A DNA stretch of 64,000 bases. Source: Parapristionchus giblindavisi. Taxonomy: Eukaryota; Nematoda; Chromadorea; Rhabditida; Diplogasteridae. Below are positions 33,789 through 47,202 of the stretch, in pieces; position 1 is the stretch's first letter, and every line of letters starts with the position of its first letter. Location of the stretch: assembly GCA_943737045.1 (NCBI GenBank), contig CALSFV010000007.1:149001-213000 (forward strand), given 5' to 3'. A model generated the notes under the pieces. It made no database searches. It was not told the origin of the DNA and saw only the letters and a list, made by a program, of their open reading frames with translations. The position numbers and the translations under genes were made by a program.

Positions 33789-36700
33789 ATGATCTTTGAT
33801 CTTTGAACAATACGTATTATGTAAGTTGTTCACTGAATTAGTGCCATTCCAGTGCCTGCGAATTACTCGTGATTGGACCGAGGATCCCAAGCGTCGAACG
33901 GGATTCATGCAGAAGGAGGTGAGTGTGGTCTTTCATATTTGCTCTTTTCGTAGTTTGTGGTCTGATCAATCAATCAAAACATTACTAATGTTAGTAGTTG
34001 GTTCGTATCCCACACGGTTTTGGTCAATTAGTCATCGATTTATATGAATTATACCAATCGATAATGTAGTAATTGGGCAAGGGTGAGAGTAGTTTCTCTA
34101 GAAATGGGTAGGGAATCGTGTCGTAGCTAATTTATTGGTTTATGGTAGTTGACCTAATTTATTGAATTAAAATGTAATATTGTTGATAAGTCTATTAGAA
34201 GGATTTAGGATTATTTTAATTTCGTTTTTAGTATGATCTTTGATCTTTGAACAATACGTATTATGTAAGTTGTTCACTGAATTAGTGTCATTACAGTGCC
34301 TGCGAATTACTCGTGATTGGACCGAGGATCCCAAGCGTCGAACGGGATTCATGCAGAAGGAGGTGAGTGTGGTCTTTCATATTTGCTCTTTTCGTAGTTT
34401 GTGGTCTGATCAATCAATCAAAACATTATTAATGTTAGTAGTTGGTTCGTATCCCACACGGTTTTGGTCAATTAGTCATCGATTTATATGAATTATACCA
34501 ATCGATAATGTAGTAATTGGGCAAGGGTGAGAGGAGTTTCTCTAGAAATGGGCGGGGAATCGTGTCGTAGCTAATTTATTGGTTTATGTTAGTTGAGCTA
34601 ATTTATTGAATTAAAATGTAATATTGTTGATAAGTCTATTAGAAGGATTTAGGATTATTTTAATTTCGTTTTTAGTTTGATCTTTGATCTTTGAACAATA
34701 CGTATTATGTAAGTTGTTCACTGAATTAGTGTCATTACAGTGCCTGCGAATTACTCGTGATTGGACCTAGGATCCCAAGCCTCGAACGGGATTCATGCAG
34801 AAGGAGGTGAGTGTGGTCTTTCATATTTGCTCTTTTCGTAGTTTGTGGTCTGATCAATCAATCAAAACATTATTAATGTTAGTAGTTGGTTCGTATCCCA
34901 CACGGTTTTGGTCAATTAGTCATCGATTTATATGAATTATACCAATCGATAATGTAGTAATTGGGCAAGGGTGAGAGGAGTTTCTCTAGAAATGGGCAGG
35001 GAATCGTGTCGTAGCTAATTTATTGGTTTATGGTAGTTGAGCTAATTTATTGAATTAAAATGTAATATTGTTGATAAGTCTATTAGAAGGATTTAGGATT
35101 ATTTTAATTTCGTTTTTAGTATGATCTTTGATCTTTGAACAATACGTATTATGTAAGTTGTTCACTGAATTAGTGTCATTACAGTGCCTGCGAATTACTC
35201 GTGATTGGACCTAGGATCCCAAGCCTCGAACGGGATTCATGCAGAAGGAGGTGAGTGTGGTCTTTCATATTTGCTCTTTTCGTAGTTTGTGGTCTGATCA
35301 ATCAATCAAAACATTATTAATGTTAGTAGTTGGTTCGTATCCCACACGGTTTTGGTCAATTAGTCATCGATTTATATGAATTATACCAATCGATAATGTA
35401 GTAATTGGGCAAGGGTGAGAGGAGTTTCTCTAGAAATGGGCAGGGAATCGTGTCGTAGCTAATTTATTGGTTTATGGTAGTTGAGCTAATTTATTGAATT
35501 AAAATGTAATATTGTTGATAAGTCTATTAGAAGGATTTAGGATTATTTTAATTTCGTTTTTAGTATGATCTTTGATCTTTGAACAATACGTATTATGTAA
35601 GTTGTTCACTGAATTAGTGTCATTACAGTGCCTACGAATTACTCGTGATTGGACCGAGGATCCCAAGCGTCGAACGGGATTCATGCAGAAGGAGGTGAGT
35701 GTGGTCTTTCATTTTTGCTCTTTTCGTAGTTTGTGGTCTGATCAATCAATCAAAACATTATTAATGTTAGTAGTTGGTTCGTATCCCACACGGTTTTGGT
35801 CAATTAGTCATCGATTTATATGAATTATACCAATCGATAATGTAGTAATTGGGCAAGGGTGAGAGGAGTTTCTCTAGAAATGGGCAGGGAATCGTGTCGT
35901 AGCTAATTTATTGGTTTATGGTAGTTGAGCTAATTTATTGAATTAAAATGTAATATTGTTGATAAGTCCATTAGAAGGATTTAGGATTATTTTAATTTCG
36001 TTTTTAGTATGATCTTTGATCTTTGAACAATACGTATTATGTAAGTTGTTCACTGAATTAGTGTCATTACAGTGCCTGCGAATTACTCGTGATTGGACCT
36101 AGGATCCCAAGCCTCGAACGGGATTCATGCAGAAGGAGGTGAGTGTGGTCTTTCATATTTGCTCTTTTCGTAGTTTGTGGTCTGATCAATCAATCAAAAC
36201 ATTATTAATGTTAGTAGTTGGTTCGTATCCCACACGGTTTTGGTCAATTAGTCATCGATTTATATGAATTATACCAATCGATAATGTAGTAATTGGGCAA
36301 GGGTGAGAGTAGTTTCTCTAGAAATGGGTAGGGAATCGTGTCGTAGCTAATTTATTGGTTTATGGTAGTTGACCTAATTTATTGAATTAAAATGTAATAT
36401 TGTTGATAAGTCTATTAGAAGGATTTAGGATTATTTTAATTTCGTTTTTAGTATGATCTTTGATCTTTGAACAATACGTATTATGTAAGTTGTTCACTGA
36501 ATTAGTGTCATTACAGTGCCTGCGAATTACTCGTGATTGGACCGAGGATCCCAAGCGTCGAACGGGATTCATGCAGAAGGAGGTGAGTGTGGTCTTTCAT
36601 ATTTGCTCTTTTCGTAGTTTGTGGTCTGATCAATCAATCAAAACATTATTAATGTTAGTAGTTGGTTCGTATCCCACACGGTTTTGGTCAATTAGTCATC

Positions 36701-39700
36701 GATTTATATGAATTATACCAATCGATAATGTAGTAATTGGGCAAGGGTGAGAGGAGTTTCTCTAGAAATGGGCGGGGAATCGTGTCGTAGCTAATTTATT
36801 GGTTTATGTTAGTTGAGCTAATTTATTGAATTAAAATGTAATATTGTTGATAAGTCTATTAGAAGGATTTAGGATTATTTTAATTTCGTTTTTAGTTTGA
36901 TCTTTGATCTTTGAACAATACGTATTATGTAAGTTGTTCACTGAATTAGTGTCATTACAGTGCCTGCGAATTACTCGTGATTGGACCTAGGATCCCAAGC
37001 CTCGAACGGGATTCATGCAGAAGGAGGTGAGTGTGGTCTTTCATATTTGCTCTTTTCGTAGTTTGTGGTCTGATCAATCAATCAAAACATTATTAATGTT
37101 AGTAGTTGGTTCGTATCCCACACGGTTTTGGTCAATTAGTCATCGATTTATATGAATTATACCAATCGATAATGTAGTAATTGGGCAAGGGTGAGAGGAG
37201 TTTCTCTAGAAATGGGCAGGGAATCGTGTCGTAGCTAATTTATTGGTTTATGGTAGTTGAGCTAATTTATTGAATTAAAATGTAATATTGTTGATAAGTC
37301 TATTAGAAGGATTTAGGATTATTTTAATTTCGTTTTTAGTATGATCTTTGATCTTTGAACAATACGTATTATGTAAGTTGTTCACTGAATTAGTGTCATT
37401 ACAGTGCCTGCGAATTACTCGTGATTGGACCTAGGATCCCAAGCCTCGAACGGGATTCATGCAGAAGGAGGTGAGTGTGGTCTTTCATATTTGCTCTTTT
37501 CGTAGTTTGTGGTCTGATCAATCAATCAAAACATTATTAATGTTAGTAGTTGGTTCGTATCCCACACGGTTTTGGTCAATTAGTCATCGATTTATATGAA
37601 TTATACCAATCGATAATGTAGTAATTGGGCAAGGGTGAGAGGAGTTTCTCTAGAAATGGGCAGGGAATCGTGTCGTAGCTAATTTATTGGTTTATGGTAG
37701 TTGAGCTAATTTATTGAATTAAAATGTAATATTGTTGATAAGTCTATTAGAAGGATTTAGGATTATTTTAATTTCGTTTTTAGTATGATCTTTGATCTTT
37801 GAACAATACGTATTATGTAAGTTGTTCACTGAATTAGTGTCATTACAGTGCCTACGAATTACTCGTGATTGGACCGAGGATCCCAAGCGTCGAACGGGAT
37901 TCATGCAGAAGGAGGTGAGTGTGGTCTTTCATTTTTGCTCTTTTCGTAGTTTGTGGTCTGATCAATCAATCAAAACATTATTAATGTTAGTAGTTGGTTC
38001 GTATCCCACACGGTTTTGGTCAATTAGTCATCGATTTATATGAATTATACCAATCGATAATGTAGTAATTGGGCAAGGGTGAGAGGAGTTTCTCTAGAAA
38101 TGGGCAGGGAATCGTGTCGTAGCTAATTTATTGGTTTATGGTAGTTGAGCTAATTTATTGAATTAAAATGTAATATTGTTGATAAGTCCATTAGAAGGAT
38201 TTAGGATTATTTTAATTTCGTTTTTAGTATGATCTTTGATCTTTGAACAATACGTATTATGTAAGTTGTTCACTGAATTAGTGTCATTACAGTGCCTGCG
38301 AATTACTCGTGATTGGACCTAGGATCCCAAGCCTCGAACGGGATTCATGCAGAAGGAGGTGAGTGTGGTCTTTCATATTTGCTCTTTTCGTAGTTTGTGG
38401 TCTGATCAATCAATCAAAACATTATTAATGTTAGTAGTTGGTTCGTATCCCACACGGTTTTGGTCAATTAGTCATCGATTTATATGAATTATACCAATCG
38501 ATAATGTAGTAATTGGGCAAGGGTGAGAGTAGTTTCTCTAGAAATGGGTAGGGAATCGTGTCGTAGCTAATTTATTGGTTTATGGTAGTTGACCTAATTT
38601 ATTGAATTAAAATGTAATATTGTTGATAAGTCTATTAGAAGGATTTAGGATTATTTTAATTTCGTTTTTAGTATGATCTTTGATCTTTGAACAATACGTA
38701 TTATGTAAGTTGTTCACTGAATTAGTGTCATTACAGTGCCTGCGAATTACTCGTGATTGGACCGAGGATCCCAAGCGTCGAACGGGATTCATGCAGAAGG
38801 AGGTGAGTGTGGTCTTTCATATTTGCTCTTTTCGTAGTTTGTGGTCTGATCAATCAATCAAAACATTATTAATGTTAGTAGTTGGTTCGTATCCCACACG
38901 GTTTTGGTCAATTAGTCATCGATTTATATGAATTATACCAATCGATAATGTAGTAATTGGGCAAGGGTGAGAGGAGTTTCTCTAGAAATGGGCAGGGAAT
39001 CGTGTCGTAGCTAATTTATTGGTTTATGTTAGTTGAGCTAATTTATTGAATTAAAATGTAATATTGTTGATAAGTCTATTAGAAGGATTTAGGATTATTT
39101 TAATTTCGTTTTTAGTTTGATCTTTGATCTTTGAACAATACGTATTATGTAAGTTGTTCACTGAATTAGTGTCATTACAGTGCCTGCGAATTACTCGTGA
39201 TTGGACCTAGGATCCCAAGCCTCGAACGGGATTCATGCAGAAGGAGGTGAGTGTGGTCTTTCATATTTGCTCTTTTCGTAGTTTGTGGTCTGATCAATCA
39301 ATCAAAACATTATTAATGTTAGTAGTTGGTTCGTATCCCACACGGTTTTGGTCAATTAGTCATCGATTTATATGAATTATACCAATCGATAATGTAGTAA
39401 TTGGGCAAGGGTGAGAGGAGTTTCTCTAGAAATGGGCAGGGAATCGTGTCGTAGCTAATTTATTGGTTTATGGTAGTTGAGCTAATTTATTGAATTAAAA
39501 TGTAATATTGTTGATAAGTCTATTAGAAGGATTTAGGATTATTTTAATTTCGTTTTTAGTATGATCTTTGATCTTTGAACAATACGTATTATGTAAGTTG
39601 TTCACTGAATTAGTGTCATTACAGTGCCTGCGAATTACTCGTGATTGGACCTAGGATCCCAAGCCTCGAACGGGATTCATGCAGAAGGAGGTGAGTGTGG

Positions 39701-42700
39701 TCTTTCATATTTGCTCTTTTCGTAGTTTGTGGTCTGATCAATCAATCAAAACATTATTAATGTTAGTAGTTGGTTCGTATCCCACACGGTTTTGGTCAAT
39801 TAGTCATCGATTTATATGAATTATACCAATCGATAATGTAGTAATTGGGCAAGGGTGAGAGGAGTTTCTCTAGAAATGGGCAGGGAATCGTGTCGTAGCT
39901 AATTTATTGGTTTATGGTAGTTGAGCCAATTTATTGAATTAAAATGTAATATTGTTGATAAGTCTATTAGAAGGATTTAGGATTATTTTAATTTCGTTTT
40001 TAGTATGATCTTTGATCTTTGAACAATACGTATTATGTAAGTTGTTCACTGAATTAGTGTCATTACAGTGCCTACGAATTACTCGTGATTGGACCGAGGA
40101 TCCCAAGCGTCGAACGGGATTCATGCAGAAGGAGGTGAGTGTGGTCTTTCATTTTTGCTCTTTTCGTAGTTTGTGGTCTGATCAATCAATCAAAACATTA
40201 TTAATGTTAGTAGTTGGTTCGTATCCCACACGGTTTTGGTCAATTAGTCATCGATTTATATGAATTATACCAATCGATAATGTAGTAATTGGGCAAGGGT
40301 GAGAGGAGTTTCTCTAGAAATGGGCAGGGAATCGTGTCGTAGCTAATTTATTGGTTTATGGTAGTTGAGCTAATTTATTGAATTAAAATGTAATATTGTT
40401 GATAAGTCCATTAGAAGGATTTAGGATTATTTTAATTTCGTTTTTAGTATGATCTTTGATCTTTGAACAATACGTATTATGTAAGTTGTTCACTGAATTA
40501 GTGTCATTACAGTGCCTGCGAATTACTCGTGATTGGACCTAGGATCCCAAGCCTCGAACGGGATTCATGCAGAAGGAGGTGAGTGTGGTCTTTCATATTT
40601 GCTCTTTTCGTAGTTTGTGGTCTGATCAATCAATCAAAACATTATTAATGTTAGTAGTTGGTTCGTATCCCACACGGTTTTGGTCAATTAGTCATCGATT
40701 TATATGAATTATACCAATCGATAATGTAGTAATTGGGCAAGGGTGAGAGGAGTTTCTCTAGAAATGGGCAGGGAATCGTGTCGTAGCTAATTTATTGGTT
40801 TATGGTAGTTGAGCTAATTTATTGAATTAAAATGTAATATTGTTGATAAGTCCATTAGAAGGATTTAGGATTATTTTAATTTCGTTTTTAGTATGATCTT
40901 TGATCTTTGAACAATACGTATTATGTAAGTTGTTCACTGAATTAGTGTCATTACAGTGCCTACGAATTACTCGTGATTGGACCGAGGATCCCAAGCGTCG
41001 AACGGGATTAATGCAGAAGGAGGTGAGTGTGGTCTTTCATATTTGCTCTTTTCGTAGTTTGTGGTCTGATCAATCAATCAAAACATTATTAATGTTAGTA
41101 GTTGGTTCGTATTCCACACGGTTTTGGTCAATTAGTCATCGATTTATATGAATTATACCAATCGATAATGTAGTAATTGGGCAAGGGTGAGAGGAGTTTC
41201 TCTAGAAATGGTCAGGGAATCGTGTCGTAGCTAATTTATTGGTTTATGGTAGTTGAGCTAATTTATTGAATTAAAATGTAATATTGTTGATAAGTCCATT
41301 AGAAGGATTTAGGATTATTTTAATTTCGTTTTTAGTATGATCTTTGATCTTTGAACAATACGTATTATGTAAGTTGTTCACTGAATTAGTGTCATTACAG
41401 TGCCTGCGAATTACTCGTGATTGGACCGAGGATCCCAAGCGTCGAACGGGATTCATGCAGAAGGAGGTGAGTGTGGTCTTTCATTTTTGCTCTTTTCGTA
41501 GTTTGTGGTCTGATCAATCAATCAAAACATTATTAATGTTAGTAGTTGGTTCGTATCCCACACGGTTTTGGTCAATTAGTCATCGATTTATATGAATTAT
41601 ACCAATCGATAATGTAGTAATTGGGCAAGGGTGAGAGGAGTTTCTCTAGAAATGGGCAGGGAATCGTGTCGTAGCTAATTTATTGGTTTATGGTAGTTGA
41701 GCTAATTTATTGAATTAAAATGTAATATTGTTGATAAGTCCATTAGAAGGATTTAGGATTATTTTAATTTCGTTTTTAGTATGATCTTTGATCTTTGAAC
41801 AATACGTATTATGTAAGTTGTTCACTGAATTAGTGTCATTACAGTGCCTGCGAATTACTCGTGATTGGACCGAGGATCCCAAGCGTCGAACGGGATTCAT
41901 GCAGAAGGAGGTGAGTGTGGTCTTTCATTTTTGCTCTTTTCGTAGTTTGTGGTCTGATCAATCAATCAAAACATTACTAATGTTAGTAGCTGGTTCGTAT
42001 CCCACACGGTTTTGGTCAATTAGTCATCGATTTATATGAATTATACCAATCGATAATGTAGTAATTGGGCAAGGGTGAGAGGAGTTTCTCTAGAAATGGG
42101 CAGGGAATCGTGTCGTAGCTAATTTATTGGTTTATGGTAGTTGAGCTAATTTATTGAATTAAAATGTAATATTGTTGATAAGTCTATTGGAAGGATTTAG
42201 GATTATTTTAATTTCGTTTTTAGTTTGATCTTTGATCTTTGAACAATACGTATTATGTAAGTTGTTCACTGAATTAGTGTCATTACAGTGCCTGCGAATT
42301 ACTCGTGATTGGACCTAGGATCCCAAGCCTCGAACGGGATTCATGCAGAAGGAGGTGAGTGTGGTCTTTCATATTTGCTCTTTTCGTAGTTTGTGGTCTG
42401 ATCAATCAATCAAAACATTATTAATGTTAGTAGTTGGTTCGTATCCCACACGGTTTTGGTCAATTAGTCATCGATTTATATGAATTATACCAATCGATAA
42501 TGTAGTAATTGGGCAAGGGTGAGAGGAGTTTCTCTAGAAATGGGCAGGGAATCGTGTCGTAGCTAATTTATTGGTTTATGGTAGTTGAGCTAATTTATTG
42601 AATTAAAATGTAATATTGTTGATAAGTCTATTGGAAGGATTTAGGATTATTTTAATTTCGTTTTTAGTTTGATCTTTGATCTTTGAACAATACGTATTAT

Positions 42701-43318
42701 GTAAGTTGTTCACTGAATTAGTGTCATTACAGTGCCTGCGAATTACTCGTGATTGGACCTAGGATCCCAAGCCTCGAACGGGATTCATGCAGAAGGAGGT
42801 GAGTGTGGTCTTTCATATTTGCTCTTTTCGTAGTTTGTGGTCTGATCAATCAATCAAAACATTATTAATGTTAGTAGTTGGTTCGTATCCCACACGGTTT
42901 TGGTCAATTAGTCATCGATTTATATGAATTATACCAATCGATAATGTAGTAATTGGGCAAGGGTGAGAGGAGTTTCTCTAGAAATGGGCAGGGAATCGTG
43001 TCGTAGCTAATTTATTGGTTTATGGTAGTTGAGCTAATTTATTGAATTAAAATGTAATATTGTTGATAAGTCTATTAGAAGGATTTAGGATTATTTTAAT
43101 TTCGTTTTTAGTATGATCTTTGATCTTTGAACAATACGTATTATGTAAGTTGTTCACTGAATTAGTGTCATTACAGTGCCTACGAATTACTCGTGATTGG
43201 ACCGAGGATCCCAAGCGTCGAACGGGATTAATGCAGAAGGAGGTGAGTGTGGTCTTTCATATTTGCTCTTTTCGTAGTTTGTGGTCTGATCAATCAATCA
43301 AAACATTATTAATGTTAG
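33789..43318 (+). repeat. 444-bp satellite array, block H, with 2,220-bp higher-order repeat
   Basis: Twenty-one full monomers and 206 bp of another, with no long unit. Three successive 5-mers (34233-36452, 36453-38672, 38673-40892) repeat the same order of types: intact, stop, stop, intact with CATTTTTGC, stop. Shared private marks are GGTTTATGTTAGTTG at about 34583, 36803 and 39023, and ATGGGTAGGG at about 34105, 36325 and 38545. Eleven of the full monomers have the stop-bearing exon (34677, 35121, 36009, 36897, 37341, 38229, 39117, 39561, 40449, 42225, 42669), so this is the block least able to code. The pair 42225 and 42669 share TCTATTGG and look like a fresh duplicate. Confidence 0.96.
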
Positions 43319-44178
43319 TGTAGCGATTATGATCACTACTTGAATATTCGCCGATCAGAATTACGCTCTAGCGCACTCTCTAGCGCACTCTCTCACAGTC
43401 TCTAGATGCAAATTGAGCAATGATGTGTCTATGCAAATGGCAATGATGACTTGGCAGTTCTTTCTTCATTCTCTCCTTTCATTCAACATTTTGACACGTA
43501 TGTCACTTCTCGCTACGATTTCAACCTTTATTATCGTTGTTCATCAATTACCACCTTTTCTTCTATGACAATCACAGTCTTATCTCTTCTTCTATCATCA
43601 TTTACTGCTCACCAAGTCCAAATATCTCATGTATCTATCATCATTCATTCATATATTCTGATCGTCTATAATCTATCTACTCTATTCATTCACTCATGGA
43701 TATCCTATCCATTTCTTCATTCTTCTCTCTTCCTTGATGTTCGTCCTCTAGTTCTTCGTTCATTGATGTCCTTTTCGATACGTCATCGCTCTTCTTCTTG
43801 ATGTCGTCTTCTGTACCTGCATTCCTATCATCCTTTTGTCCCTTTAGTAGTCTTACCCCTTTGTCTTTTCGCTATTCATCGTATTGTCGTGCAAATCTAT
43901 CGTGTCCCCGTTTTGCTCCCCTTTTTTGTATTGTCGTTTAATTACCCAAGTTTGAGGTGCAAGTCGAGATGTCCTAAGGCAAGTCCAAAACAGGACGTCC
44001 TAATCTATACATCTGCGGCGTCACTATCATCAAGCTTGTATTGGTTATAACCTATCTTTTATTATTCATAGCTTTTGTATTACTAGTCTCCTGAAACGAT
44101 AAAATTGTCTAATCAATTAGAAATCGTATTTGCTAGTTATACACCTATAAGCCACACACCGAAAAGTCCCTCGAGACT
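43319..44178 (+). repeat. 5' LTR of BEL/Pao-type element (3' limit approximate)
   Basis: The first 641 bp (43319-43959) are identical to 47203-47843. After that the two repeats share only an outline (for example CTTGTATTG, CGATAAAATTGT and AAGTCCCTCGAGACT), and the last recognisable match ends near 44178. The terminal ATTACA of the 3' LTR is not found here, so the true end is uncertain. A TGGTGCAAAGG at 44190 could be the primer site. A 116-codon frame (43451-43801) in the identical part, repeated in the 3' LTR at 47335-47685, has no recognisable features and is probably chance. Confidence 0.75.
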
Positions 44179-44347
44179 TAAACGCTATATGGTGCAAAGG
44201 CTAAACTATTAATCCAATTCCGCGTGGCAGGCAACAAATTCTCCTCTAGCCCAAGTAGGCAATAGTCATCTACTGTCCTAGCAGGCAACCAACTCTTCTC
44301 TACTATCCTATAAAGGAACCTTCTATCCTATAAAGGAAACCTATAAA

Positions 44348-44430
44348 CCTATCCTGTAAAGGAGCCTATCCTGTAAAGGAGCCTATCCTGTAAAGGAGCC
44401 TATCCTGTAAAGGAGCCTATCCTGTAAAGG
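44348..44430 (+). repeat. 17-bp tandem repeats in BEL/Pao leader
   Basis: Five copies of CCTATCCTGTAAAGGAG in tandem (the last short by one or two bases). Degenerate relatives (TATCCTATAAAGGAACC) lie just upstream from about 44300, and one further TATCCTATAAG sits at the start codon. They lie 60 bp before the ATG and each can form a small hairpin (TCCT with AGGA). A role in packaging or translation is possible but unsupported. Confidence 0.9.
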
Positions 44431-44489
44431 ACTCTATCCAACCTATTAAGTACTTCACTATCCTATCACTTCGATCGATATCCTATAAG

Positions 44490-46859
44490 ATGACTTTCAC
44501 AACCGAATACGGTGCGATCTATGCAGAATTACATGAAGCTCTTTCATTCATTGTAGCCAAATGTTCAGAGATGAGAAATCTCATAGACGATATCGATCAC
44601 TGCTATTCTATTGATGACTTTAATGGTCTATCCTTTCAATATCGATCACTATCATCCAGTTTAGAATTGAAATTATCCTATTACAGACTCCACCACGACG
44701 AGATTTCTCTTTTGATTACTGAAAGTAACTCTCCAGATGAGTCTGAATATTTACATCAATATCAGAAGTCTCGTGATCCAACCAATACAACAACACGATC
44801 ATCGTTATCGGTCAGTTCACTTGTAGAATCCCTGATATGTGATGCTACATTAGCTATTGACAGTACCCAAAGCTATCTCCTCTCTAAGATAGAACGAACT
44901 AGATCGTCTACTAGTATGACTAGACGACGTCGTCGTAGGAAAATCGATACGGCTCGACCTGATACTACTCTTAGATCTATCGATAATGTCATTCCAACAC
45001 CTTTGCCAATAACGTCTATAGCATCAACTAGTCCAATCGATAATAGCTTTCCAACACCTATGCCTAGACAGTCTATCAATACATCATCAGCTATTCAATC
45101 AACGAAACCATCGATTGATTCAGATAATTCTTATCGTTTGAACAAACCCATAGATACTCCTACTGATGATATCACCTCACATATTAATCATGTCTCTATT
45201 CATTCCGATAGTGAACAGTTAATAGATGAACTATCGATTGACTCAACTAGCTTGTTAAATGATAATGATGTCATTACTACAAAGGAAATATCCTTAGCTA
45301 TCGAACCAATATCTCAACTAGAAACTGTGGCAGAGAATCAAGTGAGAGAACATGAAGATGCTATTGCTGATTCTCCTTTATCTGATACCATTCAATATAA
45401 TTATAATGAATATGCAGTCAAGTATTGTCTACGAGACAATAATCTCTCTGATAATTATAATAATTATGCAAAGGCATACAAATGTCTGGAGCACAATTTG
45501 ACTAAACTATCCAAGATACAAGACTATCGATCGTTTTATGATCAATTGATAAGAGACCAACAATCCATAGGTCAAATTGAAGAACTATCAAGATATCGAT
45601 TTCATCGTCTTATTATCCATTACTTAGCTGATCAATCAGTTCTTCCTCCAGATAAGATAACTATACCATTATGGATTAATTATCTATCTTCATCATCATC
45701 TCACGATAATATCATAGACTATCGATTCACTGTAACTTCATTAGATATTAATCAATCACCATATACTCTCATCAAGACTATTCAATATTATTTGAATAAG
45801 GCTAAAGCAGATCATGGAAATGACCCGACAATATCTCAAACAGACCATTCTAGTTATATCGATAAATTGTTGTTGTCAGCTGATGATACAGATACTTCAT
45901 TACATACTAAGAGCAAACTGATCTTAGGACAGATTCCTAGTCTACCATGGAATACAACTAATGATATTTTATCGATTAAGTTTCCGAAGCTATCTCAACC
46001 ATCTCATGATACCAAGAGATTAGTCTCTTCAATTATATCCTCATCATGTTATCCATTACGAATCATTTCTCCTCTTGTTCTCAATACATGCTTATCCTTA
46101 AGATTCGTTTGGGAGCCTAGTATTGATTGGGACTTGAAACCATTCGATCATTCTCATATTGCTTGGATAAAGCTAATGGATGGTACAAATTCTGCTGTAC
46201 TGTACATTCCTCGTAAAGCTAGACTATCTATATGTAAATCATCCACATCATTCAATTCGAGACCAGCATTACAAGATAAGAAAGAATCATGTCCTGTTAT
46301 TTCTTCTCCAATCATTAAATCTCCATCTATTCAAGAATCTTCAAATAAGTCATATCACTTACTTATTTCGTTTAAAATATCAATTAGTACAAGTAATCCA
46401 CATTCTTATGATAGTACTACAACTCCTAATCATGATATGGGAGAAGTAGTGAAACAGAAGACGAGTGTTATGATGGCCTGGTCTAAGGTGAAGTCGTATA
46501 AAGCCACTTTAAGACTATCTGATTGGACTACTCTTTCTGTAGTCATCATTAGTGCCGTCCTCTATCATATAATCTCTTCTGTCATTACATCTAACCTTTC
46601 TTTATTATATAATCATCAACTCTTACTCTATTCAAGTACCATTCTACTGCATTCTCATCTCTACTATCTTATCCTCTATCTCTACTATTCAATACAGCTA
46701 GATAACTTCCAATTACGTACTATCAAGTTATCACACTATTCTTGTAGTGGGGAGGAAGTCTACTCCTATGAAGGATTATCCTTTACCATACCATACTATA
46801 AGTGTCTTATTCGATTTCAAAGTTCTACCGTATACTATTCAAGATTATTCATAAAGTAA
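44490..46859 (+). CDS. Chimeric Gag-like/Pao-region protein of BEL-type element
   Basis: 789 residues. The N-terminal 110 residues are helical and Gag-like. A basic run RRRRRRK lies near 145-150. A Ser/Thr/Asp-rich low-complexity part follows to about 300, then a second helical region with KLSKIQDYRSFYDQLIRDQQ near 335-360. From D507 the string DTKRLVSSIISSS, then YPLRIISPLVL, then W...IDWDLKP, ending with IPRKAR, fits the conserved region after RT in Pao elements. The YxDD box and integrase are missing. The last 110 residues hold two hydrophobic segments (about 679-700 and 707-732) that could be membrane-spanning, possibly a relic of a third gene. The frame is open throughout, and the first ATG is used. 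Confidence 0.78.
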   Translation: MTFTTEYGAIYAELHEALSFIVAKCSEMRNLIDDIDHCYSIDDFNGLSFQYRSLSSSLELKLSYYRLHHDEISLLITESNSPDESEYLHQYQKSRDPTNTTTRSSLSVSSLVESLICDATLAIDSTQSYLLSKIERTRSSTSMTRRRRRRKIDTARPDTTLRSIDNVIPTPLPITSIASTSPIDNSFPTPMPRQSINTSSAIQSTKPSIDSDNSYRLNKPIDTPTDDITSHINHVSIHSDSEQLIDELSIDSTSLLNDNDVITTKEISLAIEPISQLETVAENQVREHEDAIADSPLSDTIQYNYNEYAVKYCLRDNNLSDNYNNYAKAYKCLEHNLTKLSKIQDYRSFYDQLIRDQQSIGQIEELSRYRFHRLIIHYLADQSVLPPDKITIPLWINYLSSSSSHDNIIDYRFTVTSLDINQSPYTLIKTIQYYLNKAKADHGNDPTISQTDHSSYIDKLLLSADDTDTSLHTKSKLILGQIPSLPWNTTNDILSIKFPKLSQPSHDTKRLVSSIISSSCYPLRIISPLVLNTCLSLRFVWEPSIDWDLKPFDHSHIAWIKLMDGTNSAVLYIPRKARLSICKSSTSFNSRPALQDKKESCPVISSPIIKSPSIQESSNKSYHLLISFKISISTSNPHSYDSTTTPNHDMGEVVKQKTSVMMAWSKVKSYKATLRLSDWTTLSVVIISAVLYHIISSVITSNLSLLYNHQLLLYSSTILLHSHLYYLILYLYYSIQLDNFQLRTIKLSHYSCSGEEVYSYEGLSFTIPYYKCLIRFQSSTVYYSRLFIK

Positions 46860-47202
46860 TGGTTACTCCATGAAGTTCAATCATTTGCCTTTTTAAACTT
46901 AATAGTATTTCTACGAGTATTCACTATGATTCACCTCAAGGCGATGCTATGATCTCTATAAGCGTATGAACGTTTCTTATATCTCATATCAACACTTCAT
47001 TCCTAATCATCGTTTCCTACATATAGTCATCTATGATTAATAATCTTTGATCTTTATCCTTACATAGTTGATATAAATATCTTTCTTCTTTACCTATTTA
47101 TGTATTTTCAATACAAGATTAGTCGATCATCCTTATCCAACATCAATACCTTCGCGTATTTTCATCTGTTCTCGGTGCTCTACTCCTTTTCTGGGGCGGG
47201 AG
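46860..47202 (+). other. non-coding 3' region of BEL/Pao-type element
   Basis: No gene was seen between the stop and the 3' LTR. It contains AATCTTTGATCTTTAT (47041-47056), related to the satellite's GATCTTT motif, and ends with the purine tract GGGGCGGGAG. Confidence 0.8.

Noticed and set aside
43451..43801. 116-codon frame in the BEL-type LTR (also 47335-47685)
   Set aside because: Identical in both LTRs only because the LTR part is identical. Pyrimidine-rich composition gives a Ser/His/Ile-rich chance frame with no domain.
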